From NCBI RefSeq assembly GCF_002205845.1, contig NZ_NISI01000011.1:1-64000 (forward strand): DNA of 64,000 nucleotides, given 5' to 3'. This document shows, one piece after another, positions 32,408 to 40,912 of the stretch. The translations under genes and the position numbers were made by a program. This DNA comes from Roseateles puraquae. GTDB lineage: Bacteria; Pseudomonadota; Gammaproteobacteria; Burkholderiales; Burkholderiaceae_C. Within the stretch, counting starts at the first letter, position 1. Every line of letters begins with the position of its first letter. The notes under the pieces were generated by a model. That model did no database searches and was not told where the DNA came from. It saw only the letters and a list, made by a program, of their open reading frames with translations.

Positions 32408-32458
32408 GGTTTGCCCTTATCCTGACGGGCTCGATTCTCAGCGGTTGGAGCAGCGGCG

Positions 32459-33406
32459 ATGACGTTCAAGGTGTTTGTGGATGGACAAGAGGGCACGACG
32501 GGTCTGCGGATCCATGAATACCTCGCCGCGCGCAGCGACATCGAGGTCCTGAAGATCGACGCCGACAAGCGCAAGGACCCTGCCGAGCGCTCGCGCCTGC
32601 TGAATGCGGCGGACGTGGCCTTCCTGTGCCTGCCGGACGCCGCCTCGCGCGAGGCGGCCTTCATGGTCAACAACCCCAACACCTGCCTGATCGACGCCAG
32701 CACCGCGCACCGCACCGCGCCGGGCTGGGCCTTCGGCTTGCCGGAGCTGGCGCGCGGCCAGCGCGGCGCCATCCAGGCCAGCAAGCGCATTGCCAACCCG
32801 GGCTGCCATGCCAGCGCCTTCATCCTGGCGGTGCGGCCCCTGGTGGACGCCGGCCTGCTGCCGCGCGACGCGGCCGTGACGGCCACGTCCATCACCGGCT
32901 ACTCCGGCGGCGGCAAAAGCATGATTGCGGAGTACCAGCAGCAGCCGCTGCCGGCCCACCTGCAGGCGCCGCGCCCCTATGGCCTGGGCCTCAAGCACAA
33001 GCACCTGCCCGAGATGATGGCTCACACAGGCCTGGCCACGCCGCCGGTGTTCATGCCCATCGTCAGCAGCTTCTACAAGGGCCTGACGGTCAGCGTGCCG
33101 CTGCAGCTGAGCCAGCTTGCGCCCGGCACGACGCCTGAGGCCGTGCACGCCGCCCTGGCTGCACACTACGCCGGCGAGCGCTTCATCAACGTGATGCCGC
33201 TGCGCGACGCCGCCACGCTGGAGGCGGGCTTCTTCGACGTGCAGGCCTGCAACGACACCAATCGCGTGGACCTGTTCGTCTTCGCGTCTGACACGCAAGT
33301 GCTGGTCATGAGCCGGCTGGACAACCTCGGCAAGGGCGCCAGCGGCGCGGCCGTGCAGGCAATGAACGTCCACCTCGGGGTGGAGGAGACGCTGGGTCTG
33401 GTCTGA
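32459..33406 (+). CDS. argC: N-acetyl-gamma-glutamyl-phosphate reductase (short, type 2)
   Basis: The 315-residue enzyme reduces N-acetylglutamyl phosphate to the semialdehyde in arginine synthesis. The NADP-binding start ([20 protein letters not shown]), catalytic C116 in NPGCHASAF, and the Type 2 features [13 protein letters not shown] and [10 protein letters not shown] identify it. It is transcribed away from the parB group, with only 51 bp between the divergent starts. No other arg genes are near. GGAG is 9 nt before the ATG. Confidence 0.96.
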   Translation: MTFKVFVDGQEGTTGLRIHEYLAARSDIEVLKIDADKRKDPAERSRLLNAADVAFLCLPDAASREAAFMVNNPNTCLIDASTAHRTAPGWAFGLPELARGQRGAIQASKRIANPGCHASAFILAVRPLVDAGLLPRDAAVTATSITGYSGGGKSMIAEYQQQPLPAHLQAPRPYGLGLKHKHLPEMMAHTGLATPPVFMPIVSSFYKGLTVSVPLQLSQLAPGTTPEAVHAALAAHYAGERFINVMPLRDAATLEAGFFDVQACNDTNRVDLFVFASDTQVLVMSRLDNLGKGASGAAVQAMNVHLGVEETLGLV

Positions 33407-33479
33407 CCCGAGGCCGGCGCCCGCGCGGATGGCGATACTGCGGCCATCCATAACCACACAGGCGCAGGGAAGGCGACGG

Positions 33480-35897
33480 ATGGGGACAGCGAGGTCATCG
33501 CCGCAGGCGCTGCAGCCGCTGCTGGGCGGCGTGCATCTGGCCAGCGCGGCCGACCGCCACGGCCGCTCGGTCGCCGAGGCTTCTGATGACGGGCGCCAGC
33601 TGCTGGCCCAACAGGCCTTGCGTTGGACCTATGTCGTGCGCTCGCGCCAGCGTTGGGTGCACGACCCCGCCCTGCGCGAGCAGCTCGAGGCCTCGGCCCG
33701 CGACAGCCTCGCTGCGCTGGGTGTGAGCGAGGAGGCGCTGCAGGCCCTGGCCCGCGAGCCTCTGGTGGTGGTGCGCATGCCCTATCGGCACGAAGCGCTG
33801 GGCTGGGAAGGGCGGGTGCTGCCCTGGGAATACCTGCTCGCCGCCGCCACCCGTGGCCGCCGCCGCAGCCCCACGGGCCGGCCGCGCCCCCTGACCGTCA
33901 TCCGCGAGCTGCAGGTGCAGCTCGAAGACCAGGGCCGCTGGACCGTGCGCTCGCAGCCTCGCGTGAGCTTGCCGTCGCAGCCGCGGGCGCTGTTCGTGAC
34001 CGCGCTGCCGCCCGAGTTGCGCACCACCTGGCCTGTGGACGCCGAGCTGGCCCAGTTCCGCCGCGCGCTACCGGCCGATGTGGTGGCCTTGCGGGTGCTC
34101 GACTATCCGAGCCTGGACGAATTCGGCCAGGTCCTGCGGGACTTTCAGCCGACCCTGCTGCACATCGCGGGCGTGGACGCCCACCAGGGCCTGCGTGAAC
34201 TGCAGCGCGTGGCGGGCGGCGGCCGGGTGGTGCAGGTGCTGGGCAGCGACGCCGGCGCGACGCCACGCGACTGGGCCCTCCAGGCGCTGCTGGCTGACCG
34301 GCATCAGCGTGTCGACGGACTGCTGTTGCGAGGCTCGGGCGGCCGGCCTCAGCTGGTGCCGGCACAAGCGCTGGCGCGGGCGGCGGCGGGTGCCGCCCGG
34401 GGCGCGGAGGTGCCGGTCTACCTGACCACCTTCAACGTGTGGAACAGCGCGGCGCGCCTGGCGCCGCTGATGGTGGGCGAGGGCGCCTCGCTGGCCGCCG
34501 TGGGCTTTCAGGACGCATTTGACGACGCGCTGGCGGAGTTCATGCTCGTGCAGTTGTTGCAGGGCCTGTTCGCCAACGGCTTCGACCTGCCGAGGGCCTT
34601 CGAGCGGGCCTGGCTCATCGTGCGCGAGCTGCCCGGCGCGGTCGATGCCACCGGCGTCACCTTGTGGGCCGGGGCGCCCGTGCTCGCGCCGCCTGCGGCT
34701 GCGACCCGTCGCCGGGCGGTGGTGCCGCGGCCTCAGCCGGCCGTGCAGCGCGCGGCACCGAGCGTGCAGTGCCAGGTCGAGCCGCTGGCCGAACTCAATT
34801 ACGCCGCCCTGCACAACGGGCAGCCGCTGTTCCGCCAGTTCGTGCTGAGTTGCGACGAGCCGGCGCGGGCGGCGCCGGTGGACGTGGACGTGGTGCTGGA
34901 CCTGGGGACCGAACAGGTGCGGTTCCAGCGCCACGTCACGCTGCAGCTGCAGCGTGAGAAGCTCACCGACCGCATCCATCTGCCGCTGGCCGCCGACACG
35001 GTGCGCAGCATCCGCGAGGCCGTGCAGGCGACGCTGCGGGTGCGCGTGGCCCAGGGCGAGCAGGTGCTGCACGACGACAGCTACCGCCTGCGTCTGCTGC
35101 CGGTCGATCAGTGGCGCGACAACGCCCACGACGGGCGCTGGCTGCCGTCCTTCGTGCTCCCGCGTGACCCGGCGGTCAGCCGCATCGTTCAGCAGGCCCA
35201 GCGCTACAACCGCGTGCTGCGCGACGACCCCAGCGCCGGCTTCGAGGGCTACCAGGGCGTGCCGTTCACGGCACTGGGCCGCGGAGCGCGCGTCGATGAA
35301 GCCTTGCTGCGGCGGGTGGACTGCCAGGTCGAGGCGGTGTGGGCCGCGCTGCTGCACGACGCCCGGCTCAGCTACATCAACCCGCCGCCGGCCTACAGCG
35401 AGGGGCGCGATTCGCAGCGGCTGCGCACGCCGTCCGCCGTGCAGGCCGAAGGTTCGGGCACCTGCATCGACCTGGCTTTGCTGTTCGCGGCCTGCCTGGA
35501 GTTCATCGACATCCACCCGGTCATCTTCCTGCTCGACGGCCATGCCATGCCGGGCTGGTGGCGCCACGCCAGCTTCCGCGACGAATACCTCGGATTGCGC
35601 GAGATGAGCCAGGCCGGCCTGGCCGAGGCGGCCGCCGACACCGGCGCCGACCCGGCGCAGGGCGTGCCCTGGCAGGCGGGCCGCGCGAGCTGGCCCGAGG
35701 TGGCGACCTGGATCCAGGAGCGCAAGCTGGTGCCGCTGGAGGCCGTGAAGCTGACGCAGCACGGCGGCTTCATCGAGGCCATCGAAGCCGGCATCGGCGC
35801 CCTGGGCGCGGGCAATCGCTTCGAGTCACTGCTGGACATCATGGCGGCACGCCGGGCGCTCGTGACGCCACTGCCGTTGATCGGAGGTGGCGCATGA
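33480..35897 (+). CDS. Degenerate CHAT-domain protein with C-terminal transglutaminase-like protease domain
   Basis: The 805-residue protein starts at 33480 behind GGGAAGG. Residues about 160-400 have the layout of a CHAT (caspase HetF-associated with TPRs) domain: RALFVTALPPEL, LQPTLLHIAG-like LLHIAGVDAH (227-236) and VPVYLTTFNVWNSAARL (311-327), then AVGFQDAFDDALAEFML. The catalytic His of the usual HxxGHG is Val (232), and the Cys of NACxSA is Trp (321), so the site is probably dead. About 430-545 is a beta-rich module. Residues 610-770 resemble a transglutaminase-like protease: C662 in GSGTCIDLALLFAACLE, H688 in DGHAMPGWW and a Glu near 754 in VPLEAVKLTQHGG. The next gene, a lipase-like hydrolase, overlaps by 4 bp. 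The order pseudo-CHAT, linker, active thiol protease is unusual; function unknown. Confidence 0.7.
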   Translation: MGTARSSPQALQPLLGGVHLASAADRHGRSVAEASDDGRQLLAQQALRWTYVVRSRQRWVHDPALREQLEASARDSLAALGVSEEALQALAREPLVVVRMPYRHEALGWEGRVLPWEYLLAAATRGRRRSPTGRPRPLTVIRELQVQLEDQGRWTVRSQPRVSLPSQPRALFVTALPPELRTTWPVDAELAQFRRALPADVVALRVLDYPSLDEFGQVLRDFQPTLLHIAGVDAHQGLRELQRVAGGGRVVQVLGSDAGATPRDWALQALLADRHQRVDGLLLRGSGGRPQLVPAQALARAAAGAARGAEVPVYLTTFNVWNSAARLAPLMVGEGASLAAVGFQDAFDDALAEFMLVQLLQGLFANGFDLPRAFERAWLIVRELPGAVDATGVTLWAGAPVLAPPAAATRRRAVVPRPQPAVQRAAPSVQCQVEPLAELNYAALHNGQPLFRQFVLSCDEPARAAPVDVDVVLDLGTEQVRFQRHVTLQLQREKLTDRIHLPLAADTVRSIREAVQATLRVRVAQGEQVLHDDSYRLRLLPVDQWRDNAHDGRWLPSFVLPRDPAVSRIVQQAQRYNRVLRDDPSAGFEGYQGVPFTALGRGARVDEALLRRVDCQVEAVWAALLHDARLSYINPPPAYSEGRDSQRLRTPSAVQAEGSGTCIDLALLFAACLEFIDIHPVIFLLDGHAMPGWWRHASFRDEYLGLREMSQAGLAEAAADTGADPAQGVPWQAGRASWPEVATWIQERKLVPLEAVKLTQHGGFIEAIEAGIGALGAGNRFESLLDIMAARRALVTPLPLIGGGA

Positions 35898-37264
35898 GCG
35901 CGACGCGCGCAACGCGAACAACGCGTGCAGGGCAAGCCGTCGACGCGCAGGCGTCCAGCACGCTGTGGGCGGGCGTGGCGGCGTCGCTGGCCGCGGTGCC
36001 GGTGCCTGCCGCGGCCTCGGCCGGACGGCGGGCGCCGGCACCGGCCGAAGGGGCACTGAGTCTCGTGCGCGAGGAGGGGCTGCTGCGCTGGGTCTATGAG
36101 CCCGCGGAGCCACGCGCGGCGGCGTCAGCGGGCCGGCGCAGCTGGCGGGTGGATGCCCTTCAGCCGCGCCAGACGGTGCAGCGCTTCCCCATTCCCGAGT
36201 TGGGCGACAACCAGGTGACGGCGGCGCTGCAACGGCTGGATCAGCGCCTGAACCCGGTGCTTGCCGGCCTGGACCGGCCGGCCGCGGGCCTGCGGCGCTG
36301 GGACGGCCATGGCTGGGCCCCGCTGCCGGCGGGCTTCCTGGCCGGGCTGACGGGGCGCGTGCTGGTGCTGGTGCACGGCACCTTCAGTGCGAGCGCGATG
36401 TACGCCCAGGAGTTCGCCGCGACGCCGGCTGGCCGTGCGCTGTGGGCGCGCTGTGGGCAAGCGGGGGCGCCTTATGCCGCCCTGCTGGCTTTTGATCATC
36501 CGACGCTGTCGGTCTCGCCCTGGCTCAATGCGCTGGCTTTGTGTGATGCGCTGACCGGCTGCACGGCCGAGTTGGACTTTGTCGGCCACAGCCGTGGCGG
36601 GCTGGTGGTGGCCTGGCTGCTGCGCATGGCTCCGGCGTTGCGTGCGCGCCAGGCGGTCTTCGTCGGCTCACCGCTGGCGGGCACCTCGCTCGCAGCGCCT
36701 GACAAGCTGCGCCAGGCGCTGGACACGCTCGCCAGCCTGGCCGATGCCCTCACGGCCACGGCAGCCCGTGCCGGCGCGGCCGCGCCGCCGGGTGTGGGGC
36801 CACTGGCCCTTGGCGTGGCCGGCCTGGCCTGTGCGCTGGCGCGCGTGCTGCAGTTGGGCGCCCGCAGCCCGCTGGCCGATGCGGCGGTCGGGCTGGTGCC
36901 GGGGCTGTTGGCGCAGGGGCGCGTGGCCAACAACCTCGAACTGGCGCAGCTATGGCCGTTGCAGACCCGCGCAGCCCTGCACGCCACCGGTGGCAGCTTC
37001 AAGCCCACCGAGGTGGACGAGCCGCTGTGGAAGCTCTGGAAGCGCGTCACCCACCTGAAGGACCAGGGCCTGTACTACGGGGCCGACCTGATCTTTGACC
37101 AGCCCAATGACCTGGTGGTCGACAGCGCCGCGATGAACCGCCTGGGCGACCTCACGCTGCCCGCGCCCCAGTGGCGCGACCTGGGCGAGAGCGCGACGAC
37201 GCATCACTGCAACTACTTCCAGGACGGGGCGGTGCTGGCCTGGCTGGACGCACTTTTGCGCTGA
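35894..37264 (+). CDS. Lipase-like alpha/beta-hydrolase coupled to the CHAT/transglutaminase gene
   Basis: The 456-residue protein starts at the ATG overlapping the preceding stop (ATGA), with GGAGGT 5 nt upstream. The hydrolase core runs from about 150: LVLVHGTFS with the oxyanion HG (161-162), nucleophile S233 in DFVGHSRGGLV, an Asp near 406-410 in DQPNDLVVD and His 437-438 in ATTHHCNYF. A hydrophobic insertion (about 270-345, rich in Ala and Leu) sits where lipases carry a lid and could contact membranes. The N-terminal 150 residues are Ala/Pro/Arg-rich and of unknown fold. No signal peptide, so it is cytoplasmic. Its tight coupling to a protease-like partner suggests that the protein is activated or restrained by it, and its most likely role is a membrane- or lipid-damaging effector. 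Substrate unknown. Confidence 0.75.
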   Translation: MSATRATRTTRAGQAVDAQASSTLWAGVAASLAAVPVPAAASAGRRAPAPAEGALSLVREEGLLRWVYEPAEPRAAASAGRRSWRVDALQPRQTVQRFPIPELGDNQVTAALQRLDQRLNPVLAGLDRPAAGLRRWDGHGWAPLPAGFLAGLTGRVLVLVHGTFSASAMYAQEFAATPAGRALWARCGQAGAPYAALLAFDHPTLSVSPWLNALALCDALTGCTAELDFVGHSRGGLVVAWLLRMAPALRARQAVFVGSPLAGTSLAAPDKLRQALDTLASLADALTATAARAGAAAPPGVGPLALGVAGLACALARVLQLGARSPLADAAVGLVPGLLAQGRVANNLELAQLWPLQTRAALHATGGSFKPTEVDEPLWKLWKRVTHLKDQGLYYGADLIFDQPNDLVVDSAAMNRLGDLTLPAPQWRDLGESATTHHCNYFQDGAVLAWLDALLR

Positions 37265-37414
37265 GCGGCGGCTGGCGGCTACCCGGTGCCGGGGCCCGTT
37301 GACGTGGGTGGGTCGTGCGTTCACGCCGTCGGCTGTCGATTCATCGCACACCGCTCGCCGGGGGTGGCGGGCTTCGTCACAGTGGCCGTCATTGCAACGC
37401 ACCGAGTGAACGCC

Positions 37415-37903
37415 ATGACTTCCACCGCCGCCGCCTTCCCCCTCTGGCCCTTGCTGATCCTGGCCCTGCTGATCGCGCTGGGATGGCGCCAGTCCCGAGA
37501 CCGCCTGGTGCAGCCGAAGACGCTGGTGCGGCTGGCCGTCATCATGCTGGCCTTGTCGCTGTACGGGGTGGCCTCTGCCTTCGGCGTGCAAGCGCTGCCG
37601 TTGCTGGCCTGGGCGGCGGGTTTGTCTGCCGTGCTGACGCTGGGCCGCCATGCGCTGGCGCCACGCATCCTGGCGCGTGAAGGGATGGCGGTGCGGCTGC
37701 AGGGCAGCTGGCTGCCGCTGGCGCTGATGCTGGGCATCTTTGCGGACAAGTTCGTGCTCGGCGTTGCGGCTGGCGTGGGCTCGCCGGTCGTGCACGAGGC
37801 CTGGTTCGTGGCTGCGGCCAGCCTGAGCTTCGGCCTGTTCAGCGGTGCCTTCGCGGCACGTGCCGCGGCGGTGCGGCGCGCCGTCAGCGCTGCCGCCGCC
37901 TGA
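37415..37903 (+). CDS. Integral membrane protein, unknown
   Basis: The 162-residue protein is hydrophobic with about five predicted membrane segments (starting near 8, 41, 59, 101 and 130). Recognisable phrases are LVRLAVIMLALSLYGVASAF and GSWLPLALMLGIFADKFVLGV. It lies 150 bp after the lipase-like gene, in the same orientation, and is convergent with the OmpA-type gene (3 bp between stops). The sequence resembles small hypothetical membrane proteins common in Burkholderiales. No function can be assigned. Confidence 0.65.
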   Translation: MTSTAAAFPLWPLLILALLIALGWRQSRDRLVQPKTLVRLAVIMLALSLYGVASAFGVQALPLLAWAAGLSAVLTLGRHALAPRILAREGMAVRLQGSWLPLALMLGIFADKFVLGVAAGVGSPVVHEAWFVAAASLSFGLFSGAFAARAAAVRRAVSAAAA

Positions 37904-37906
37904 GCC

Positions 37907-38938
37907 TCACTGCGCCACCAGCTCCACGCGCCGGTTGCGTGCGCGGCCGGCGTCGTCGCCATTGCCGGCCAGCGGTGCCAAAGAGGCGAGGCCCCTGGCT
38001 GTGAGACGCTTGCCGTCCACCTTGTAGGGCGCGGCGGTGAGGGCGGCCACCACGGCCTGGGCGCGGGCGAAGCTGAGCTTCTCGTTGGCGTCAAAGGGGC
38101 CGACGTTGTCGGTGTGGCCGACGATCCAGGCCTTGAGTGCCGGCTGGCTCTTCAGCAGCTCGGCCATGGCGTCCAGCTGGGCCTTGGACTCGGGCTTGAG
38201 CTCGGTCTTGCCGGTGTCGAAGAACAGACCCGTCAGCGTGACGCGGCCTTCGGCCGCGAGGCCGGCCTGCAGCGCGGCGGGGTCGACCGTGACCTGACCG
38301 GTGGCCATGGCCTTGGGCTCCACCACCTGCAGGTACGTGGCGACCAGCCCGGTCGTGGCGTTGGCCGCCAGCGAGGTGTAGAGCAGCACGGTGGCCTCCT
38401 GCCCGGGCTTGCCCAGCGTGCCCACCAGCATGCGGCCCTGGTCGAAGCTCAGCGCGGAGGTCAGGCTGTAGCGGCTGCCGGTAGGTGTGTCCAGGTCGCC
38501 CTTGGCCCACGTGAAGCCCTTGGTGGGGTCGAGCTGGCGTGACCACGCGAAGTAGAGGTCACTGCAGTCGCGCTCGCAGGCGAAGCGCTTCTTGAACCCG
38601 GCGGCATTCAGCGCCTGCTCGTAGTTGCGCCACACCTCCAGCGCCGACTTGCCGCGCGGGGCCACGTAGAGCAGCCGCGTGATCTTGCCCTCCAGCTCGA
38701 TGAGGTCCTTGAACTTGTATTTGTCGGCCTTCTGGAATTCGGGTGCGGCGGGTACAGCGGCGGCGTCCCAGTCGCTGACGCGCTGGCCGGCCAGCCATGA
38801 GCCGTTGAAGCGCTTGATGAGCGGGTGGTCAGCCGCACCCGGCACATCGGGTGCGAAGCCTTCGGCCGCGCGGGCCGGCAGCGTCAGCAGGCTGGCGGCA
38901 GCGACCAGGATGGTGGCGAGGCGATGGTGAAGTCTCAT
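37907..38938 (-). CDS. OmpA-family protein with N-terminal DUF4892-like domain
   Basis: The 343-residue protein has a signal peptide (RLATILVAAASLLTLPARAA), an N-terminal domain of about 200 residues (ADHPLIKRFNGSWLAGQRVSDWDAA, RLLYVAPRGKSALEVWRNYEQALNAAGFK) that matches DUF4892, and a C-terminal OmpA peptidoglycan-binding domain (LFFDTGKTELKPESKAQLDAMAELLK, IVGHTDNVG, ARNRRVELV). It is anchored in or near the outer membrane and binds peptidoglycan. A single-gene unit convergent with the preceding membrane gene. The 186 bp upstream hold no recognised gene. Confidence 0.9.
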   Translation of the reverse strand: MRLHHRLATILVAAASLLTLPARAAEGFAPDVPGAADHPLIKRFNGSWLAGQRVSDWDAAAVPAAPEFQKADKYKFKDLIELEGKITRLLYVAPRGKSALEVWRNYEQALNAAGFKKRFACERDCSDLYFAWSRQLDPTKGFTWAKGDLDTPTGSRYSLTSALSFDQGRMLVGTLGKPGQEATVLLYTSLAANATTGLVATYLQVVEPKAMATGQVTVDPAALQAGLAAEGRVTLTGLFFDTGKTELKPESKAQLDAMAELLKSQPALKAWIVGHTDNVGPFDANEKLSFARAQAVVAALTAAPYKVDGKRLTARGLASLAPLAGNGDDAGRARNRRVELVAQ

Positions 38939-39124
38939 GGCGCTTGGTGGAAGAGTTAGGCGGGCGGACCGTCGCCGACGGTGCGATGGCTCGCGATGGT
39001 GCCGCCGTCAACGCGCAGCGCGCGGGTCGTGATGGCCTTCAAACGAGGGACGGTGCAGTTCGGGAGGCGAGGTTTTTGTCGCCAGATGTAAGCGCCGAAG
39101 GCAAGGCCTGACGCCTAGCCCGTG

Positions 39125-39625
39125 TCAGCGGCTGCAGCGCGCCAGCTCGTAGCGGTGTTCGACGCACGGTTCGCCGCGGAACTCGGTCTCGATGCGTGCG
39201 AGGTGAACCGCACCCAGGCGGTCGAGCAGGCGCAGGCAGGCGGTGTTGCGGGCGTCGGTCTGCGCGTGGATGCGCTGCACCGGGGTCTCGGCAAACACGC
39301 GCTGGATGGCCTCGCGCACTGCGGCGCTGGCCAGGCCGCGGCCCTGGGCCGTGCGGGCGAGGGTGAAGCCGAACTCGGCCTCGGTGGCGTCGTTGCTGAT
39401 GTGGATGCCGATGTCGCCGATCAGATGGCCCGTCAGGTCGTCGGCGATCGCGAGCTGGGTCCAGCAGCCGGGCTCGAACAAGGCGCAGCTGGCCATCTCG
39501 TCCAGGAAGGCGGTGGCCTGGGCGTCGGTCTGCGGCTGCCAGCCTTGCCAGCGGCCCACCTCGGGATCGTGGCGGTAGGCCTGGAAGGCCGCCAGGTCCG
39601 TGCGGGCGAGGCGGCGCAGGCTCAT
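39125..39625 (-). CDS. GNAT acetyltransferase, RimJ/RimL type
   Basis: The 166-residue protein has the RimJ/RimL-type GNAT layout: SLRRLARTDLAAFQAYRHDPEVGRWQGW at the start, IGDIGIHISNDATEAEFGFTLARTAQGRGLASAAVREAIQRVF with the acetyl-CoA pyrophosphate loop (QGRGLA), and LRLLDRLGAVHLAR near the end. Its ATG overlaps the next GNAT stop (ATGA), so it is the last of four coupled genes led by parA. The acceptor is unknown. Confidence 0.85.
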   Translation of the reverse strand: MSLRRLARTDLAAFQAYRHDPEVGRWQGWQPQTDAQATAFLDEMASCALFEPGCWTQLAIADDLTGHLIGDIGIHISNDATEAEFGFTLARTAQGRGLASAAVREAIQRVFAETPVQRIHAQTDARNTACLRLLDRLGAVHLARIETEFRGEPCVEHRYELARCSR

Positions 39626-40380
39626 GTCAGCACAGCCTCCGGGCTGCGGTAGTGGTAGCGGTAGGCGAACACGAATCCCAGGCGGGCGTAGAGGCGTTGT
39701 GCCACGCTGTTGTCGCTGCCCACCTGCAGATAGGCCTGGCGTGCGCCTTGGGCTTGTGCCAGCGTCAGCAGCGCGCGGCACAGGCGCTCGCCATGGCCCT
39801 GGCGCGGCACGGCGCTGGCGATGTCGTAGAGGCCGACGAGGTCGCCGGCCACCACCATCTGGCCGCAGGCGAGCAGCTGGCCGTGGGAGTCGTTCAGCGC
39901 ATAGCCCTGGTAGCGCACCGGTGCGCTGGCGATGCGCTCGGCGTGCGCCGCGATGGCGGTGGCGCTCGACCCCCGCAGGCCGCCGACCAGGGCGGCGTAG
40001 GCGGGCGCATCCAGCGCCTGGAGCGGGGCGGGCGACGGTTCAGGGGTGAGGCGGTCGAGCACCATCACGTCGGCCGCATCGAAGGCGCCCCAGCCCTTGG
40101 CGGCGAGCTGGGTGTCCAGGTCGGCGGGCTGGCTCCAGGGCGTCACGCGCACGGCCAGCGGCAGCCCGGCGGCGTCAAAGGCGCGCTGGCAGCGGGCCAG
40201 CAGTTCGTCCAGCGGCAGCGTGCCTGCGCGCAGCGCATTGATGCAGCGGGAGCGCTTGGCCTTGCCCGGCGACAGGCGGATCAGCCAGCCGTCGATGTCG
40301 GTCTGCTGGGGGGGCGCGCTGGCGTCGAGGCCGGCAGCTTCGGCGCGCAGGGCGAGGGACATGAGGCGGGCGTCAGTCAT
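39622..40380 (-). CDS. GNAT acetyltransferase with N-terminal extension
   Basis: The 252-residue protein has a C-terminal GNAT domain (LYDIASAVPRQGHGERLCRALLTLAQAQGARQAYLQVGSDNSVAQRLYARLGFVFAYRYHYR) with a Gly-rich CoA loop (RQGHGE), and an N-terminal half (DGWLIRLSPGKAKRSRCINAL) related to other two-domain GNATs. The ATG at 40380 is preferred over 40413. It overlaps both neighbours and is the third gene of the parA operon. Target unknown. Confidence 0.82.
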   Translation of the reverse strand: MTDARLMSLALRAEAAGLDASAPPQQTDIDGWLIRLSPGKAKRSRCINALRAGTLPLDELLARCQRAFDAAGLPLAVRVTPWSQPADLDTQLAAKGWGAFDAADVMVLDRLTPEPSPAPLQALDAPAYAALVGGLRGSSATAIAAHAERIASAPVRYQGYALNDSHGQLLACGQMVVAGDLVGLYDIASAVPRQGHGERLCRALLTLAQAQGARQAYLQVGSDNSVAQRLYARLGFVFAYRYHYRSPEAVLT

Positions 40381-40912
40381 GGGCCGCCAGACGTTGCGGG
40401 TCGCGCCACACACAGCGCCACACCGGATGCTGCTGGCCGGCCAGCGGGTCGCTGAGCTGCAGGTCGCGCACCTCGGCGCCGAGCCGCTCGTAGAAGCCGA
40501 GGGCGGCCGTGTTGACGTCCAGCACCCAGAGATACAACGGGCGTTGCGAGCCGCTGCTCAGCAGCCGCTGTGCCACCGCCTGCATCAGCCGCCGGCCGAT
40601 GCCGCCGCCCTTGAGGTCGGGGGCCACATGCAGGTTGTCGATGTAGTCGCCCCAGGTGGGGTCGTGGTCGGGCATGACCCAGGCGAAGCCCAGCACGCGG
40701 CCGGTGTCGTCTTGCGCCACCACGCCCCAGTCGGCGCCTGTGGCCGCATTCAGCCGGGCGTGCCAGGCCTCGCGTCGCTCGGCTTCGGCCTGATGGTCGA
40801 GATAGTCGTCGGTGAAGACGCCCCGGTAGGCGCCGCGCCAGCTGGCCACGTGCAGGGCGGCGACGGCATCGGCGTCGGCCGGGTTCATGGGGCGAAGCGC
40901 GGGCGCGCTCAC
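40373..40912 (-). CDS. GNAT acetyltransferase, coupled to parA
   Basis: The 179-residue protein has a standard GNAT fold: LRPMNPADADAVAALHVASWRGAYRGVF, DNLHVAPDLKGGGIGRRLMQAVAQ with the CoA loop KGGGIG, and NTAALGFYERLGAEV. It starts at a GTG overlapping the parA stop by 4 bp (GTGA), so it is made together with ParA. Whether any of the three GNATs acts on ParA, ParB or a nucleoid protein is unknown. Confidence 0.85.
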   Translation of the reverse strand: MSAPALRPMNPADADAVAALHVASWRGAYRGVFTDDYLDHQAEAERREAWHARLNAATGADWGVVAQDDTGRVLGFAWVMPDHDPTWGDYIDNLHVAPDLKGGGIGRRLMQAVAQRLLSSGSQRPLYLWVLDVNTAALGFYERLGAEVRDLQLSDPLAGQQHPVWRCVWRDPQRLAAHD

